From Lepas anatifera (Eukaryota > Arthropoda > Thecostraca > Lepadidae), in assembly GCA_034440635.1 (NCBI GenBank), contig JAOTON010001488.1:930001-994000 (forward strand): a DNA stretch of 64,000 nucleotides, given 5' to 3'. The notes beneath the pieces are model-generated. The model saw nothing but the letters and a program-made list of their open reading frames with translations, was not told the DNA's origin and ran no database searches. A program made the position numbers and the translations under genes. Shown here one piece after another: positions 23,601 through 32,950 of the stretch (positions within the stretch are counted from its first letter, which is position 1; the number at the start of each line of letters is the position of its first letter).

Positions 23601-26600
23601 GCAACGAACCACATCCTGCAAAATAATTGGCGGATCCAGGAGCAACGTGTTTTGGGGGATAAATTGATAACAAATCGTGAAAACATAGTATTTATAAAAA
23701 ACGGCCAAACTTTATTCCTTTGGGGGCAAAATATATTATTTCAGGCTCAATATACTATTTCACAAAAGGGTCACAGCCCCTTTGGTCTTCCCTTTGATCC
23801 ACCAGTGTGCAAGACGTATGCAACTTTTGAAGAGCAAAGTGGAAGACAAAGTATTCTCCTCCAGTTTTTTATCTTAGGCTCTGATTTTTCAAACCATGCA
23901 AATACGATTTAGAGCTCGGTTTCTTGGGGCCAGGTAATGAAAAGGCTGTCCAGCTGCTTTGTATATATGAGTGATTAACTTGGAAGGCTTGCATTACTCC
24001 CGGCCTTGCCCAGTTTTGGGTGAGAACACGGGCGGGCGGTTGGGCCCCGTTCCCCTATTTCCCGGTCCGGTGGTCGCGGTGCCCCCTTTGCGGATACTGA
24101 TGAACCCCCCCGGTGGTGTTCCGGGTTTTTTTCTGTGGGCCTGTGGCTTAAGCCTAACAGTTCCTGTTTGGGCGGAGTGACTTCCATGCTGACGTTGGTT
24201 GTGGTGTACCCTGGCGGGGGCGCCGCATTGAAGACCGAGGCCTGTTAAGATCTACTTGTAAAAATTTGAGAAGCAATTTTGAGCATTTATTTCAAACTAT
24301 GCAAACGAGTTTCCGCAAAAGGTGTTTATGAAAATGACAAGCCAAATAAAAAGTTAGGATGTTATGCGCCTGGAGCAAAGAAGTTATTGCAGACCCACTG
24401 CCCTGTAAAGAAACTTTCCGTAGAACGGAGGCGAGTAGCAGTGTGGTAGCTGCTGAAAATGTTATACGGCATTGTCAGTTGACATCTTGTTGGGAAATAT
24501 CGAGGGAACCATGCCACGCCTTATCTAGAGGACCACGTTAGACTCAAATTGAGATATCTGCATCCAGGGGTTGATCCAGAGGTAGGTCCAACCTGGTCAT
24601 GACCCCCGCAAAGAGGTCAAATTTTGCCTAGTTGTAGCCGATTTTGACAGATTTTTTTTAAAAACACTATTTGCTTTCACGATAATTTCCTGGTTGCCCC
24701 CCAACGTTTCAACCAGATACGCCTCTGTTTGTATCAGGAAATGAACGCTTTAACCCTCGCCCCACCGGGGGGCCATCGATGGCCTCCCCAAGGTTTTTCC
24801 GGGATAGCAGAAAAATGACGAGGCGCAGCACCGCAGTTGAGGGCTCTACCTCTTACTGCATCATTTCCATCATCACTGAAATTTTTTACCCCGGGTCACC
24901 CAAGGTCAGGACACCAGACGAGGTCAACCAAGGTCACCTCACTTCAACTTTAGAGCTCTGTAAGAGCTACATTTCAAAGTCCATCGATTTGAAACTTCCT
25001 ACACTTCATGACCCCTCCAGGGTCTACAAGGTGTATATCCGTGATTTTTCTATTTCGTGCCCTGAGGCCAGGTCACGAGGCGACCTCTCGCATTGGAAAA
25101 GCATGGGGAAAACCTGTTTCATGATATAAAAGCCACAAAAATGATTGAAAATACTCAGACTGCTCAGAACAGCGTTTTTGGACACCCTTTCACGGATCCC
25201 AGGGGTCATATTTGCCCTTTGACTTTTCCAAGATCATCCAAAGTCACCAGAGGTCAAAAACAGTATTTCGACAATAACTTTTGACCTAATTAAGCTAGAG
25301 CGGTGAAACAAACAGCATCGTGTTTGTCTTGTCACTGGCTTTCATTTGATATACAGCAAGGTCACTTTTTGACCTTTCGTGACCTCAGGTCATATTAGGT
25401 CACGAGGTGACCTCTGGAGGTCGAACCACTGGAGGGAGGTCTTTACGTTCCACATAGCGGAAAAGCACTGGCAATTTGCTATCAAATGTACTTTACCAGG
25501 CCTCAATAGCTCTAATGACACAAGAGCTATGCCCAGTTTGCTTAATCATTGCATATTTGAGTGAAAGTAGCCGATCTTGACCTAATTTGACCTCTGGAGG
25601 TCAAATCATTGACCTGAGCACTTAAACATGTGAAGTAATTTCTTACTGAAAACACGCGAGCTTTCTATTGCACTTTGCAAATTTGCCCTAATGCCCATAT
25701 TTTCGGAGTTAGAGGGGGCCATCGATGGTCCCCGGTGGGGCGAAGGTGGCGCCGGACCCCCGGTGGGGCGCGGGTTAAATAAGCCACTCAGCTTAACACG
25801 CGCATTGACGGGGGTCTGAGCCACCTTCGCATTGACGGGGGCGGGTACCCGCCCCCCTAAGATCTCAAGAACGACGGTAGGTAGCGAAAAACGGTAAACG
25901 GCGTTGGGCTGCCCATCCACTTCTCCATCGAAAACATTTGGACCATTTTTTTGTCAGGTCACATTTAAGGTCACGAGAGGTCAAAACATGCCGTCATAGG
26001 GATAACATGTAAATTCAGTTTTTCGGCCATTACATCTGAACAAGTAAAGATAGAGCAAAACGACTTAAAATGTATTAATTCTCTCAGCAAGCCAAATCTA
26101 ATGATATATAATTTGACCTTGCTAGGTCAAATCAAGGATTTGACCCGACCTCAGGTCAGGTCAGGGTTAAATTATATAAAATGCCTATCATTAGAACTGC
26201 AAAGCCCAGGCGAGTCTAATGCAGCTAAAATAAAAGCTCTATCACCATCCGTTACTGAGTTATTCCCTAAAAACAATTTTTTCCAATGTATTTCCAATGG
26301 AGAGGTCATGCCTCGTACCTGACCTTAGGTCATCGATATCAAAAATACCGGAACATATTTTAGAGAACTCGGTGGGGCCATTATGTGATATGAGTTTCAA
26401 TTGGATAAGTTCACCCTGCTCCGACTTATGCTATCTTAAACTTTTTTTGAGGTCGGGTCACTTGACCTGTACTGGTGACCTAGCCTGAGATGACCTAACC
26501 TAAAAATTTTCACAAAAGTTGTAAAAATGATGAGGAAAAAGGTATGCCAAGTACGGCGGCGCTACCCGCCGCCGTTTTCTGCTACCTCCGAAAATCGTGT

Positions 26601-26822
26601 ATTACTCACACTTCCACACAAATGAGGTGAGTTTTAAAGTGTTGTCGCAATGAGCATGAAGTGATTATAAACTATGGAAGGAGATGGTAAGGATGAGGAA
26701 AGGTGAGGATAAAGAGGATGGGATTCTACCTGGAGGGGTCGCTGCAGCCACAGGCGCATGCGCTCACAGCCTCCAGGTAGAGTAAGGATAAGGATAAGGA
26801 TTAGGTACCGGTAAAGAAAACG

Positions 26823-26862
<40 letters not shown>

Positions 26863-28226
26863 ATCGCACACACACTTTGAACATTTAAACCAAAATAATA
26901 TGAGGATGAAAATGTTTGATTCTTCGGCTTCTTTTTCATTTCGTCTTCGAACTTATAAATTTCGTTGTTTGTGCTCCATCTTGTCTGTGACAGCGTTGAC
27001 CTTCTTGCTTCACTGATGTTCTATTGTTGCATTTTTTCTTTTCTTTAATCTCCGGTGCTGATATTCTCTTTCAAAAAACTTGCTTTTCTTGTTCTCTAAA
27101 ATGAGTCATCCTGAAATATTTCAATGTTCCCGCCACAGAAGCTTTTCTTGAAAGAACTCTTAAGAACACTTGAAACGCAACTAAAAATCAAGGAGAAAGT
27201 TTAGCGACGAAAAGAGGATAATAGGCCAAAAATGATGACTTACTTAATATTTTATCTTCTTCTGGCTTGCACCAGAGACGGTCGAGGCGAATGAAAATTA
27301 GCACATAATGTAGCCAAAAGAATGTATCTTTCACCTGCATGGTATCATTGCTGATTTTGAATTAGAATAGGAGTATTTCTGTATTTTCTAAGAGCACGGA
27401 AAACACGTCCACTCCCTGTCGCTGGAAGAACTGAACTAAAATGAACTAAAAACCCGAGGGGGGCGGGTACCCGCCCCCGTCAATGCGCGTGTTAAAAACA
27501 TACAAAGCAGAACCTACCTATCAAAATCCAGACCAGCGCCCAAAGAAGGTAGGCAGTGTTGCTGCTCTTCGCGTCTATTGTGCATTCTCCCGTGTCTATA
27601 GCGCTGCTAAAGTTGCTGATACTGCTGCCGCTGATATTGACGAACTCAGGTCCTGGTGTTGCAGATGACGTTGAAGACGCTGCAAGGTCAAGGGACCCTT
27701 CTGTTGCGGAGCAGAGTCTTTTACTCGCCACTGTGTTGTCCAGAATCTCTGGGTGATCGAAGGCGAGGTAGGAGACCACGCCGGCCAGCATACCGAAGCA
27801 GGCGATGTACATCCCGATACCCATCCAGCGAGGTCGGTTTCCGTGGCCGGAGAGGTAGCTCATGCCAACAATGGTCAACAAGGGACCAATCTCACCGATC
27901 GACGGCAGCAGACCGGTTTGTTGGCTGCTGAAGTGAAAATGCCTTTCTATAGATGTTTGCACGCCGATAAGGTATGTGAATATCATCCCTTGAATGACGT
28001 TCTTCAAGCAGAAAAATAGAACAAAACTATACCTATTGCCGAAGCGTCTAAGAAAGAATGGATAGAAACCGAGTCCTCCGCAGCTGAATTCGTTTTCTTC
28101 AGCATGGCTATCAAAGTTATTGATGGTGTCATTGCCAAATTCGGTAGGTATTTTTTCTCGACCAGGTGCTGGTAGGGCTTCCTCTTCATCTGCCAGTACA
28201 TTTAGCTTGTTGGAAACTCCTTCCAT
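2286..28226 (-). CDS. SLCO: OATP/SLCO-family organic anion transporter, gene A (10 coding exons)
   Basis: Coding exons, in order of transcription, are 28226-27518, 21703-21620, 20045-19950, 11245-11060, 10661-10497, 10177-9988, 9748-9575, 8619-8473, 8162-7986 and 2439-2286. All introns are GT-AG, and the joined frame is 693 codons plus TAG. OATPs are 12-helix plasma-membrane carriers that exchange large amphipathic organic anions (steroid conjugates, bile salts, eicosanoids) independently of sodium. Visible here are TM1-3 at about residues 66-155, the OATP signature FDQRWIGAWWIGLL in exon 4, and a Cys-rich Kazal-like loop in exons 7-8. The acidic cytoplasmic C-tail starts after VFVNAKNLQLYPEEEE. 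Exon lengths and phases match gene B, which lies head to head 14.2 kb away. A possible ATTAAA poly(A) signal lies at 1968-1963 (minus). The start is the first in-frame ATG; a non-coding 5' exon cannot be excluded. The substrate and exact orthologue are unknown. Confidence 0.93.
3082..3235. mobile_element. GTGGCGGAT hairpin MITE (about 150 bp)
   Basis: It starts CAGTGGCGGATGCAAGAGG and ends GGTTCTGGATCTACCACT. The ends are inverted, and the centre (GCAGAGCTGGAGGCTGTCCGA) is shared with copies at 12070-12222, 31135-31286 and 51387-51545. Confidence 0.7.
3724..4648. mobile_element. TA-flanked element with ~26-bp inverted tips
   Basis: The left tip is GGGGAGATCGGGGCTGGTTG; the right tip is the complement of CTAGCCCCGGTCTCCCC. 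TA flanks both sides (3722-3723 and 4649-4650), as in Tc1/mariner-type MITEs. It is 925 bp with no transposase. A lone copy of the tip occurs near 33370. Confidence 0.65.
4908..5359. mobile_element. TTAA-type element, family D, copy 1
   Basis: TTAA at 4904-4907 is followed by AGGGAATGTGGTACC, and the right end reads AAGGTGCCACATTCTCTT. The interior matches the 34182-34617 copy in inverted orientation, including GATGACATCA-type and AAGCCCTTGAAGCC blocks. It has no coding capacity and is nested in the centre of the foldback element. Confidence 0.65.
7986..8162 (-). CDS. Gene A exon 9
   Basis: The exon is 177 bp with acceptor TCACGGCAG and donor TGAG|GTGAGA. It encodes RCVVPGDKSMALGLEAMFLS and a helix with the conserved PLIMGSLVDFCCLVW, then ESCGEVGSCWVYDPDQLR. 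The CxxW..DC..W-like cysteine pattern near TM11-12 is typical of OATPs. Confidence 0.92.
8473..8619 (-). CDS. Gene A exon 8 (end of Kazal-like loop, next helix)
   Basis: The exon is 147 bp. With the preceding AG it encodes SCLDNPAAELTPGLCMDSC and then the helix FHWFLATVSVSEFLKSTVNI. The acceptor is CGTTCCAG. Its upstream pyrimidine tract is a (CT)n microsatellite of about 50 bp (8627-8676 on the plus strand). The donor is weak, CTCAG|GTTCGG, but its position is exactly that of gene B (CTCAG|GTTTGT). Confidence 0.9.
8627..8676. repeat. (GA)n microsatellite serving as pyrimidine tract of gene A exon 8
   Basis: This is about 25 GA repeats on the plus strand, so (CT)n on the transcribed sense strand. 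It ends a few bases before the exon 8 acceptor (8619). Confidence 0.95.
8884..9635 (-). repeat. 60-bp minisatellite carrying exon-7 end plus splice donor, 11 units + 1 decayed (gene A)
   Basis: This is the same 60-bp unit as in gene B, in the orientation of gene A. Eleven units have an intact TGCAG|GTTTGT donor. One decayed unit (8884-8940) still reads CACAG|GTTTGT. Units differ at a few sites (GTTACTG for GTTGCTG in two; a changed GAGTGGTTCC in one). The frame is open through the array to a stop near 8854. Confidence 0.97.
9575..9748 (-). CDS. Gene A exon 7 (Kazal-like loop; first of many repeated donors)
   Basis: The exon is 174 bp if the first donor is used. It starts GLEIGSSCSAACGCSTEEYI and continues PVCYRADNQSFQSYFSPCHAGC, then ends NLTDGSTTYTDC. 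This is the Kazal-type Cys-rich extracellular loop found between TM9 and TM10 of OATPs. The last ~46 bp of the exon and its donor (TGCAG|GTTTGT) are the first unit of the 60-bp array, so at least 11 equivalent donors follow. The exon could therefore be longer in steps of 20 codons. Confidence 0.88.
9988..10177 (-). CDS. Gene A exon 6
   Basis: The exon is 190 bp, phase 1 to phase 2, with acceptor CCCTCGGCAG and donor GAAGG|GTGAGG. It encodes AISKVTLVFGIMGSGFVMRR, then FRPSGRLVTGVIALFRLVGA and a further helix. The 5' half is nearly identical to gene B exon 6. Confidence 0.92.
10497..10661 (-). CDS. Gene A exon 5
   Basis: The exon is 165 bp. It begins (E)FVAQMLRVAKNPILMGCVV and ends FRFDKATSATYS. 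It covers the cytoplasmic loop to the next helix, with the conserved GFFAYQPKYIEQQF motif (compare xxYKPKYIEQQ in vertebrate OATPs). The acceptor CATCGTCAG was chosen because it is the only nearby AG that keeps the frame and aligns with gene B. The donor is TCAG|GTGAAC. Confidence 0.92.
11060..11245 (-). CDS. Gene A exon 4 (OATP signature)
   Basis: The exon is 186 bp and encodes GITEFDQRWIGAWWIGLL, which fits the OATP family signature D-x-R-W-(I/V)-G-A-W-W-x-G-(F/L)-L exactly. A membrane helix and the cytoplasmic stretch FPKRLSTSHMSLTEQKTRD follow. The donor is G|GTAGGG. The first ~110 bp and about 15 bp of flanking intron are almost identical to gene B exon 4, far more so than exons 2, 3 or 5. 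Confidence 0.95.
11751..11909. mobile_element. GCGGATCC-tip MITE (about 160-190 bp), copy 1
   Basis: The ends are TTGCGGATCCAGGAAAAG and CCTGATCCGCCGTG, inverted. The interior motifs (GGGGCCAAAC, AAAACGGCCAAA) are shared with 23627-23807 and 60342-60530. It lies in gene A intron 3. Confidence 0.65.
12070..12222. mobile_element. GTGGCGGAT hairpin MITE
   Basis: The ends CAGTGGCGGATACAAAGG and AGATCTGCCACCG are inverted. The centre has ATGCATAGCTGGAGGCTGTT. It belongs to the same family as 3082-3235, 31135-31286 and 51387-51545. Confidence 0.75.
13519..14889. mobile_element. TTAA-type element, family C, split by a family A insertion
   Basis: The 5' part (13519-13650) reads CCCTCGCTCCGGTGGGG, then GGCGGCGCGAAGCGCCG. 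The 3' part (14679-14889) resumes with GGTTGGGTCATCTCGGGTCA and fades out near 14889. The two parts are continuous in the copies at about 6080-6110 and 52745-52775, where no insertion is present. Confidence 0.75.
13651..14674. mobile_element. TTAA-type element, family A, copy 1 (1,024 bp, AGGTCA-rich)
   Basis: It is flanked by TTAA (13647-13650 and 14675-14678). The inverted tips are CCCTCGCCCCACCGGGGG and CCCGCGCCCCACCGGGGG (17 of 18 match), followed by the palindrome GGCCATCGATGGCC at both ends. The interior carries AGGTCA at 13821 and 13831 (DR4), a triple at 14129, 14139 and 14149, and a TGACCT-TGACCT-AGGTCA set at 14477, 14487 and 14497. It has no open frame and is non-autonomous. Confidence 0.85.
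14992..15345 (-). pseudogene. Non-LTR retrotransposon C-terminal fragment (decayed)
   Basis: The minus-strand frame reads RAGTCGTCDAMENPYHVL, a CxxC...H pattern like the zinc-knuckle-like tail of Jockey/I-type elements. It is preceded, after a frame change near 15288, by GEVILTRLRNGHSK, which matches the common TRLRxGHS motif of such elements. No reverse-transcriptase motif is present nearby. It is a truncated relic. Confidence 0.55.
18277..18390 (+). mobile_element. Retroposon 3' tail (SINE- or LINE-like) ending in (ATT)n
   Basis: The stretch GGCGACGCCATATGACCCTA...GTGCGTCGATAAGCCCC is followed by A-rich sequence and ATT repeats. A related block occurs at about 60155-60220 (CGACGCCATAGGACC...GTGCGTCGTCAAACCCC). 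A short stem (GACGC...GCGTC) before an A-rich or simple-repeat tail is typical of non-LTR retroposon 3' ends. Confidence 0.5.
19950..20045 (-). CDS. Gene A exon 3
   Basis: The exon is 96 bp with acceptor GCCGCAG and donor CCCG|GTAAGT. It encodes ALAGTARIVGPVLGYMLASA then CLSLYVSPSEDP, the transmembrane helix with the conserved GPxxGYxL pattern of OATPs. Phases match its neighbours. Confidence 0.92.
20913..21171. repeat. Long hairpin: ~90-bp inverted arms with a 77-bp loop
   Basis: The left arm (20913-21002) begins GATGGAAGAAAATGATCATA. The right arm (21080-21171) is its imperfect complement, ending TGATCATTTTCTTCCATC. Identity is roughly 85%. It lies in gene A intron 2 and may be a small foldback MITE. 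Confidence 0.8.
21620..21703 (-). CDS. Gene A exon 2
   Basis: The exon is 84 bp, phase 1 to phase 1, with acceptor TTTTACAG and donor G|GTAGGT. It encodes ATGSQTIYVVSAPYMDDGV followed by SNKDSPLYF. This is the conserved OATP stretch after TM4 that leads into the SPLY motif. It is about 70-75% identical to gene B exon 2 at nucleotide level. Confidence 0.92.
21704..24753 (-). other. Proximal part of gene A intron 1
   Basis: Apart from the MITE at 23627-23807, no nameable feature is seen. A poly-C/G-rich stretch occurs near 21850-21866. There is no additional exon with OATP similarity. Confidence 0.5.
23627..23807. mobile_element. GCGGATCC-tip MITE, copy 2
   Basis: The ends are TTGGCGGATCCAGGAGCAA and TTTGATCCACCAGTG, inverted. 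The interior AAAAACGGCCAAAC is shared with the 11751 and 60342 copies. Confidence 0.7.
24754..25774. mobile_element. TTAA-type element, family A, copy 2
   Basis: It is flanked by TTAA (24750-24753 and 25775-25778). The tips are CCCTCGCCCCACCGGGGG and the complement of CCCCCGGTGGGGCGCGGG. It is very close to copy 1 over its whole length, and the DR4 at 24921-24936 is intact. Only 18 bp separate it from the next TTAA element. Confidence 0.85.
25797..27491. mobile_element. TTAA-type element, family B, copy 1, carrying an ~860-bp insertion
   Basis: TTAA lies at 25793-25796 and 27492-27495. Both tips are CACGCGCATTGACGGGGG in inverted orientation. The interior matches 52625-53458 in reverse, up to CGAAAA at about 26594. 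Foreign sequence (about 26595-27450, including a CA microsatellite at 26821-26876) then intervenes, and the element resumes with AACCCGAGGGGGGCGGG at 27451. The right end is 22 bp from the gene A exon 1 donor. Confidence 0.8.
26821..26876. repeat. (CA)n microsatellite
   Basis: This is an imperfect CA run within the sequence that interrupts the family B element. Confidence 0.95.
27518..28226 (-). CDS. Gene A exon 1 (N-terminus, TM1-TM4 start)
   Basis: This exon is 709 bp and encodes residues 1-236. It opens MEGVSNKLNVLADEEE and has a soluble acidic N-terminal tail. The CGGLGFYPFFLRRFGN motif typical of OATP N-termini precedes TM1 (about 66-90). TM2 follows QQTGLLPSIGEIGP, and GHGNRPRWMG marks the TM2-TM3 loop. 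The first extracellular loop is Ser-rich and carries NIS and NFS sequons. The donor is ATAG|GTAGGT, leaving phase 1. A TTAA-type element ends only 22 bp into the following intron. Confidence 0.92.
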
Positions 28227-28579
28227 CGCTGACTATAAAAGTCTTTGGTTTGCAGTGAATTGCAGCGAAAACAGCTAAGCCAACTGCTAACTTGTGTTTG
28301 AATCAAGTACCTTTTTTCTAAGCCAGTGTATATTTTCGGTATGGGGGCCAAATTGGTGTCTTAGGCAGGCAAAGAATATTCACAGCATTCGATTATCTCA
28401 GTGAAAGGCCACGGTCACGCGCAATACTATGCAGAATATCATTAGAGCTGTGAGAATTGAACAGTTAGTTACCACCTTGATTACCAAAACACTCCATAAT
28501 GCCCACTAATCCACTGTAGTCAGTGCCTTCTTCTGTAACTTGAGAACTTCCAGAATACTAATCTTTAGCGATGGCCAGC

Positions 28580-29035
28580 AGCTGCCTTTCTCACTCAGCA
28601 GACAGTAGTGCTCAACAGAAGGCAACAGCCGCTGTTCCGCTGTACTAGGTAGCAGTCTCTTTTTCCTCGTGGCAGGTAGCAGTCAGTCTTCTCTCAGCAT
28701 GTAGCAGTCTCTCTTATCCTGCAGCAGGAAGCAGTCAGTCCTCTCAGCAGGTAGAAGTTTCTTTTCTCCTGCAGTGGGTAGCAGTCAGTCCTGTCTCAGC
28801 AGGTGGCAGTCTCTCTTCTGCATCAGGTAGCAGCCAGTCCTCTCGCAGACGGTAGCAGTCTCTGGTTTCCAGAAACAGATGGAAGCCTCTCCCCTCCTGA
28901 AACGGGTAGCAGTTTCTCCTCTCTCTTAGCAGGTAGTAGCGCCAGTAACAAGTATTAATCACTCTCCTACTGCTGTCTGTAGCAGTCTCTCCTCCCCTGC
29001 AGCAGGTAGCAGTCTCTCCTCCCCTGTCACCAGCA
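28580..29035. repeat. Imperfect minisatellite, GCAGGTAGCAGTC core
   Basis: There are roughly a dozen degenerate units, about 30-40 bp each, built around GGTAGCAGTC followed by CT-rich spacer. It starts about 350 bp upstream of the gene A ATG. Confidence 0.75.
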
Positions 29036-29430
29036 CTACTGGCAGCAGCATGGGCGGCACTCCGTTCTTCCGAGTTACCAGCCCTGAAGTCGGCGCCGCG
29101 GGCTAAGGCACGTTTTCAGTGATGACACAGTCAGATCTGACGGAGAGTGGCGCCAGGCCCAGCTGTAGCACTATGGAAGACTGGGAACCGGTTTGCAGCG
29201 AATGCCGGGACTTCCAATCAATGGCGTAGCCAGAAAGCCATCCAGGGAACAATATAAAGGTCATCCATGTTAGCTGGGGAGACCCGTGTGTCTGCAGAAT
29301 GTGTAAGAAAGGTGCACAAAAAATCAGGGCCGCCTTCCTCTGGCTACGCCAGTGCGCCCAACTGAGCCGTTAAGCAGCACTAAACTGGTAGCTCGGATAC
29401 ATATGTGTCATCCGCTACCAAAAGAGATAG

Positions 29431-29826
29431 CCAGGCGCGCACCCAGGATTTTCGTTCGAGAGGCCCGGTTGACGAAATAGAGGGGCGACAGGCTGATGGA
29501 GGCCGACATTCCACACGCAGGATTTCTTTCCCTGGTTGGTGAGGGGGCGGCAATTTCGTAGCACGGCAGCTTGAATCACATATTGGGTGAATGCTTCAAC
29601 GCAGGGGTGGCAAGCTATGGGCAGGGGCGGCAAAGTGAGAGTAGAACTGGTACTAAACGCCAGATCAAAGCTCATATCCGCCCTCGATGGGGGCCTGCGG
29701 CAGTCAATTATTACCAAAACCCATGTTTGGCACCAAAAGGGCCTGACATGACCGGGGGGCGAAACTTTGGAGTAGAATCGCTGAGGGGCCACACCCTCCG
29801 CCCCGCCCCCTTGGGTGCGCTACTGG
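29431..29826. mobile_element. MITE with GCGCACCCA inverted tips (about 400 bp)
   Basis: The left end is CCAGGCGCGCACCCAGGA. The right end CTTGGGTGCGCTACTGG is its imperfect inverted copy. It is GC-rich and has no coding capacity. Confidence 0.6.
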
Positions 29827-29989
29827 AGATAACGCCAGAATAAAAACCCTTACTTGGAATTCGGCAAGGTGCAAAAATTGATTAGGCAAATCAAAGCCTT
29901 CAGATGAAAGGACTTTTCTGTGTGAGAGACCGGTAAATATATTCTGTGGATGGTGAAATTCTTATTTAAGCTATGGATACTGAGAGAAA

Positions 29990-30304
<315 letters not shown>

Positions 30305-31134
30305 TGCGTGCGTGTGCGTGTACGTATGCGTGTGTGATATTTCCTACAAAGTACACCTTGTACTCACCGACATATAGCCGCACCCATCATCCAGCCATAG
30401 CTCAAGCCCTGACTCGGAGGCGACATCATTCATAATACTGAAGGTGATGTAACATTTGACATATTTTGTGACATATGATGTCACATGTGATGTGACATGA
30501 TGTGATGATGTGACACAGCAAAATCACTGCGTGTATTTGTACCTTGATTAACATTTGCTTACGGAACATTTGAAAAAGAAACAGAAGGTTGGCAAACTAT
30601 GTTTTATTACAGCATGGTCTCATTGGCAAGTACATTTAACCTTTTACACCGTGATGCGTCGAATTTATTCCCAGTCCGTGTGCAGATAACTTCCGACTGG
30701 TTCACCGTGCCATGCGAGCCCTAATACCACGCATCCGGCTGAAGATTTGTCGCTGCTGTGGCCAGAGCCTCAGATAGACCTCAGTGATAACCACCGCAGG
30801 ACAGAAAAACTCATTTCCGCTCTCATATCGTCACGTATCACGCTGATTTCTGGGTCGCACGCCAATGGGTAGTTACAACGAGATGGCTACTGACAGTCCA
30901 CTCTACTCATGAGCCGATAATACTCGCTTTCGTGTTTACATTAAGTTGTAACTATTTACATGTTACATGTAACTAGCTTGTTATTCTGGGAGATCACACA
31001 TAAGGCAGTGAGCAATAGTAGAATGATACCTATGCCGGAATTTTTATCAAGACCCTTACTAATGCTTATGCATTCTGGAATACCTCAAAAAAGGAAACAA
31101 TCGAGATAACACTGTGCAAGATAGCGCTGATTCC

Positions 31135-31286
31135 CGTGGTGGATATAAGGGGAGGGGGGCTAGGGGTGCTCAAGCTCCCCTCCGAAATTTCCTATAGTTA
31201 ATGCATAGGCGGAGGCTAATCTCAGGCAATGTCTGGAGAGGCTTGAGCCCCCTAGCCCCCGAAATTAAGTCCTAGATCCGCCACTG
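31135..31286. mobile_element. GTGGCGGAT hairpin MITE
   Basis: The ends GTGGTGGATATAAGGGGAGG and TAGATCCGCCACTGG are inverted. The centre is AATGCATAGGCGGAGGC. It belongs to the same family as 12070-12222. Confidence 0.7.
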
Positions 31287-31652
31287 GCTGATTCTTTTCT
31301 TAATGAAGTGAAAGCTGGTTCAAAGCCCGACATTCATATACGAAAAAACCTTGGCATCCTCCAGAAATAATACCAACGTTTATTCGTTTGGCCCAGAAGT
31401 ACTATGGGGTCGAGACTGGGACTAGTTGCATCAGGGGTGCTTAACTATGCACCAGTGGCCTTAACGAGAAAAGTATACATTAAATAAGTATGCAAACAGG
31501 CTCAGAAGAAACGCCTCTCTGTAAAATTTGTCTAAAAAATAAATGATCTCGTTTTTAATCCTGGGTCTGGAGCATGAGTTAGGAAGATTTCATGAGGCAG
31601 AAGTAAAATAGTTCACACAGACAATGCCTCCAGCTATTCATAATTTCATTTG

Positions 31653-31801
31653 CAGGCGCGGATCCATGATTTCGGTCGGGGGGGGCGTCTTCGATTAGAG
31701 GAAGGGGACGCCCACTAATCGCACGCTGGCGCTTTCAGCCAGGCGCACCCAGCTAGCCCAGGGGAGGGCGGGCGTCCCGTATCCCCGTGGATCCACACCT
31801 G
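31653..31801. mobile_element. Short MITE with CAGGCGCGGATCCATG tips
   Basis: The left end CAGGCGCGGATCCATGAT and right end CGTGGATCCACACCTG are inverted. The interior is GC-rich. Confidence 0.55.
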
Positions 31802-31935
31802 ATTGGATCATGATGTGGTGCTTTTTGGGATATTTATAGATATGCAGGAGCTGGCTCCTGCCGTAGAACTTGCACCTTTTTCACTAAGTAACGTGAATCA
31901 GCATCAGCACAAGTATCCTGAAAGTACTTCCATAA

Positions 31936-32950
31936 CCCTCGGCCCACCGGGGGCCATCGATGGCCCGCCCCCTTAGGTTTTTCGGGATAGTAGAAAAACG
32001 ACGAGGCGCAGCACCGCGGTTGAGGGCTCTAACTCTTACCCCATCATTTTTCCACCATCCCTGAAAATTTCTACCCCGGGTCACCCAAGGTCAGATCACC
32101 AGGCGAGGTCAACCAAGGTCATCTCACTTCAAGTTTTGAGCTCTATAAGAGCTACATTTCTTTGTCGATCAATTTGAAACTTCCTACACTTCATGACCCC
32201 TCCAGGGTCTACAATATTTATATCCAGGATTTTTCGATTTTGTGACCTGTGGTCAGGTCACGAGGTGACCTCTCCCGCTTAAAAAGCATGGAGAAAAGCT
32301 GTCTTATGATCTAAAAGTCACAAAAACAATTGCAAATGCTCAGGTTGCTCCGAAAAGCGTTCTTGGACACCCTTTCATAGATCCCAGGGGCCATATTTGC
32401 CCTTTGACCTCTCCGAGGTCATCCAAGGTCAACAAAGGCCAAAACAGTATTTTGACAATAACTTTTGATCTAATTAAACTAGAGTACTGAAAATCAAACG
32501 CCATCATGCATGTCTTGTCATTGGCTTTCATTTGATATACGGCAATATCACTTTCTGACAACTCAGGTTATATTAGGTCGTGAGGTGACCTCTGGAGCTC
32601 AAACCACTAGCGGGAGGTCATTACGTTCTACATAGCGAAAAAGTTCTGACATGTTCCTATCAAATTTACTTTACCAAATTTCAATAGCTCTAATGGCATA
32701 AGAGTTATGCTCAGTTTGCCTAAGCATTGCATATTTGAGTGAAAATAGCCTATCTTGACCTAACTTGACCTCTGGAGGTCAAGCCATTGATCTGAGCGCT
32801 TAAACATGTGAAGTAATTGCTTACTGAATTCACGTGAGCTTTCTAATACACTTCACAGATTTGCGCTAACCCCCATATTTTCGGAGTTGGAGGGGCCATC
32901 GATGGCCCCGGTGGGGCGAAGGTGGCGCATGACCCCCAGTGGGGCGTGGG
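31936..32950. mobile_element. TTAA-type element, family A, copy 3 (diverged)
   Basis: The tips are CCCTCGGCCCACCGGGGG and GGTGGGGCGAAGG...GGGGCGTGGG, with GGCCATCGATGGCC at both ends. The flanking TTAA has decayed to ATAA on both sides. It has more substitutions than copies 1 and 2, but the DR4 at 32106-32121 is intact. Confidence 0.8.
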
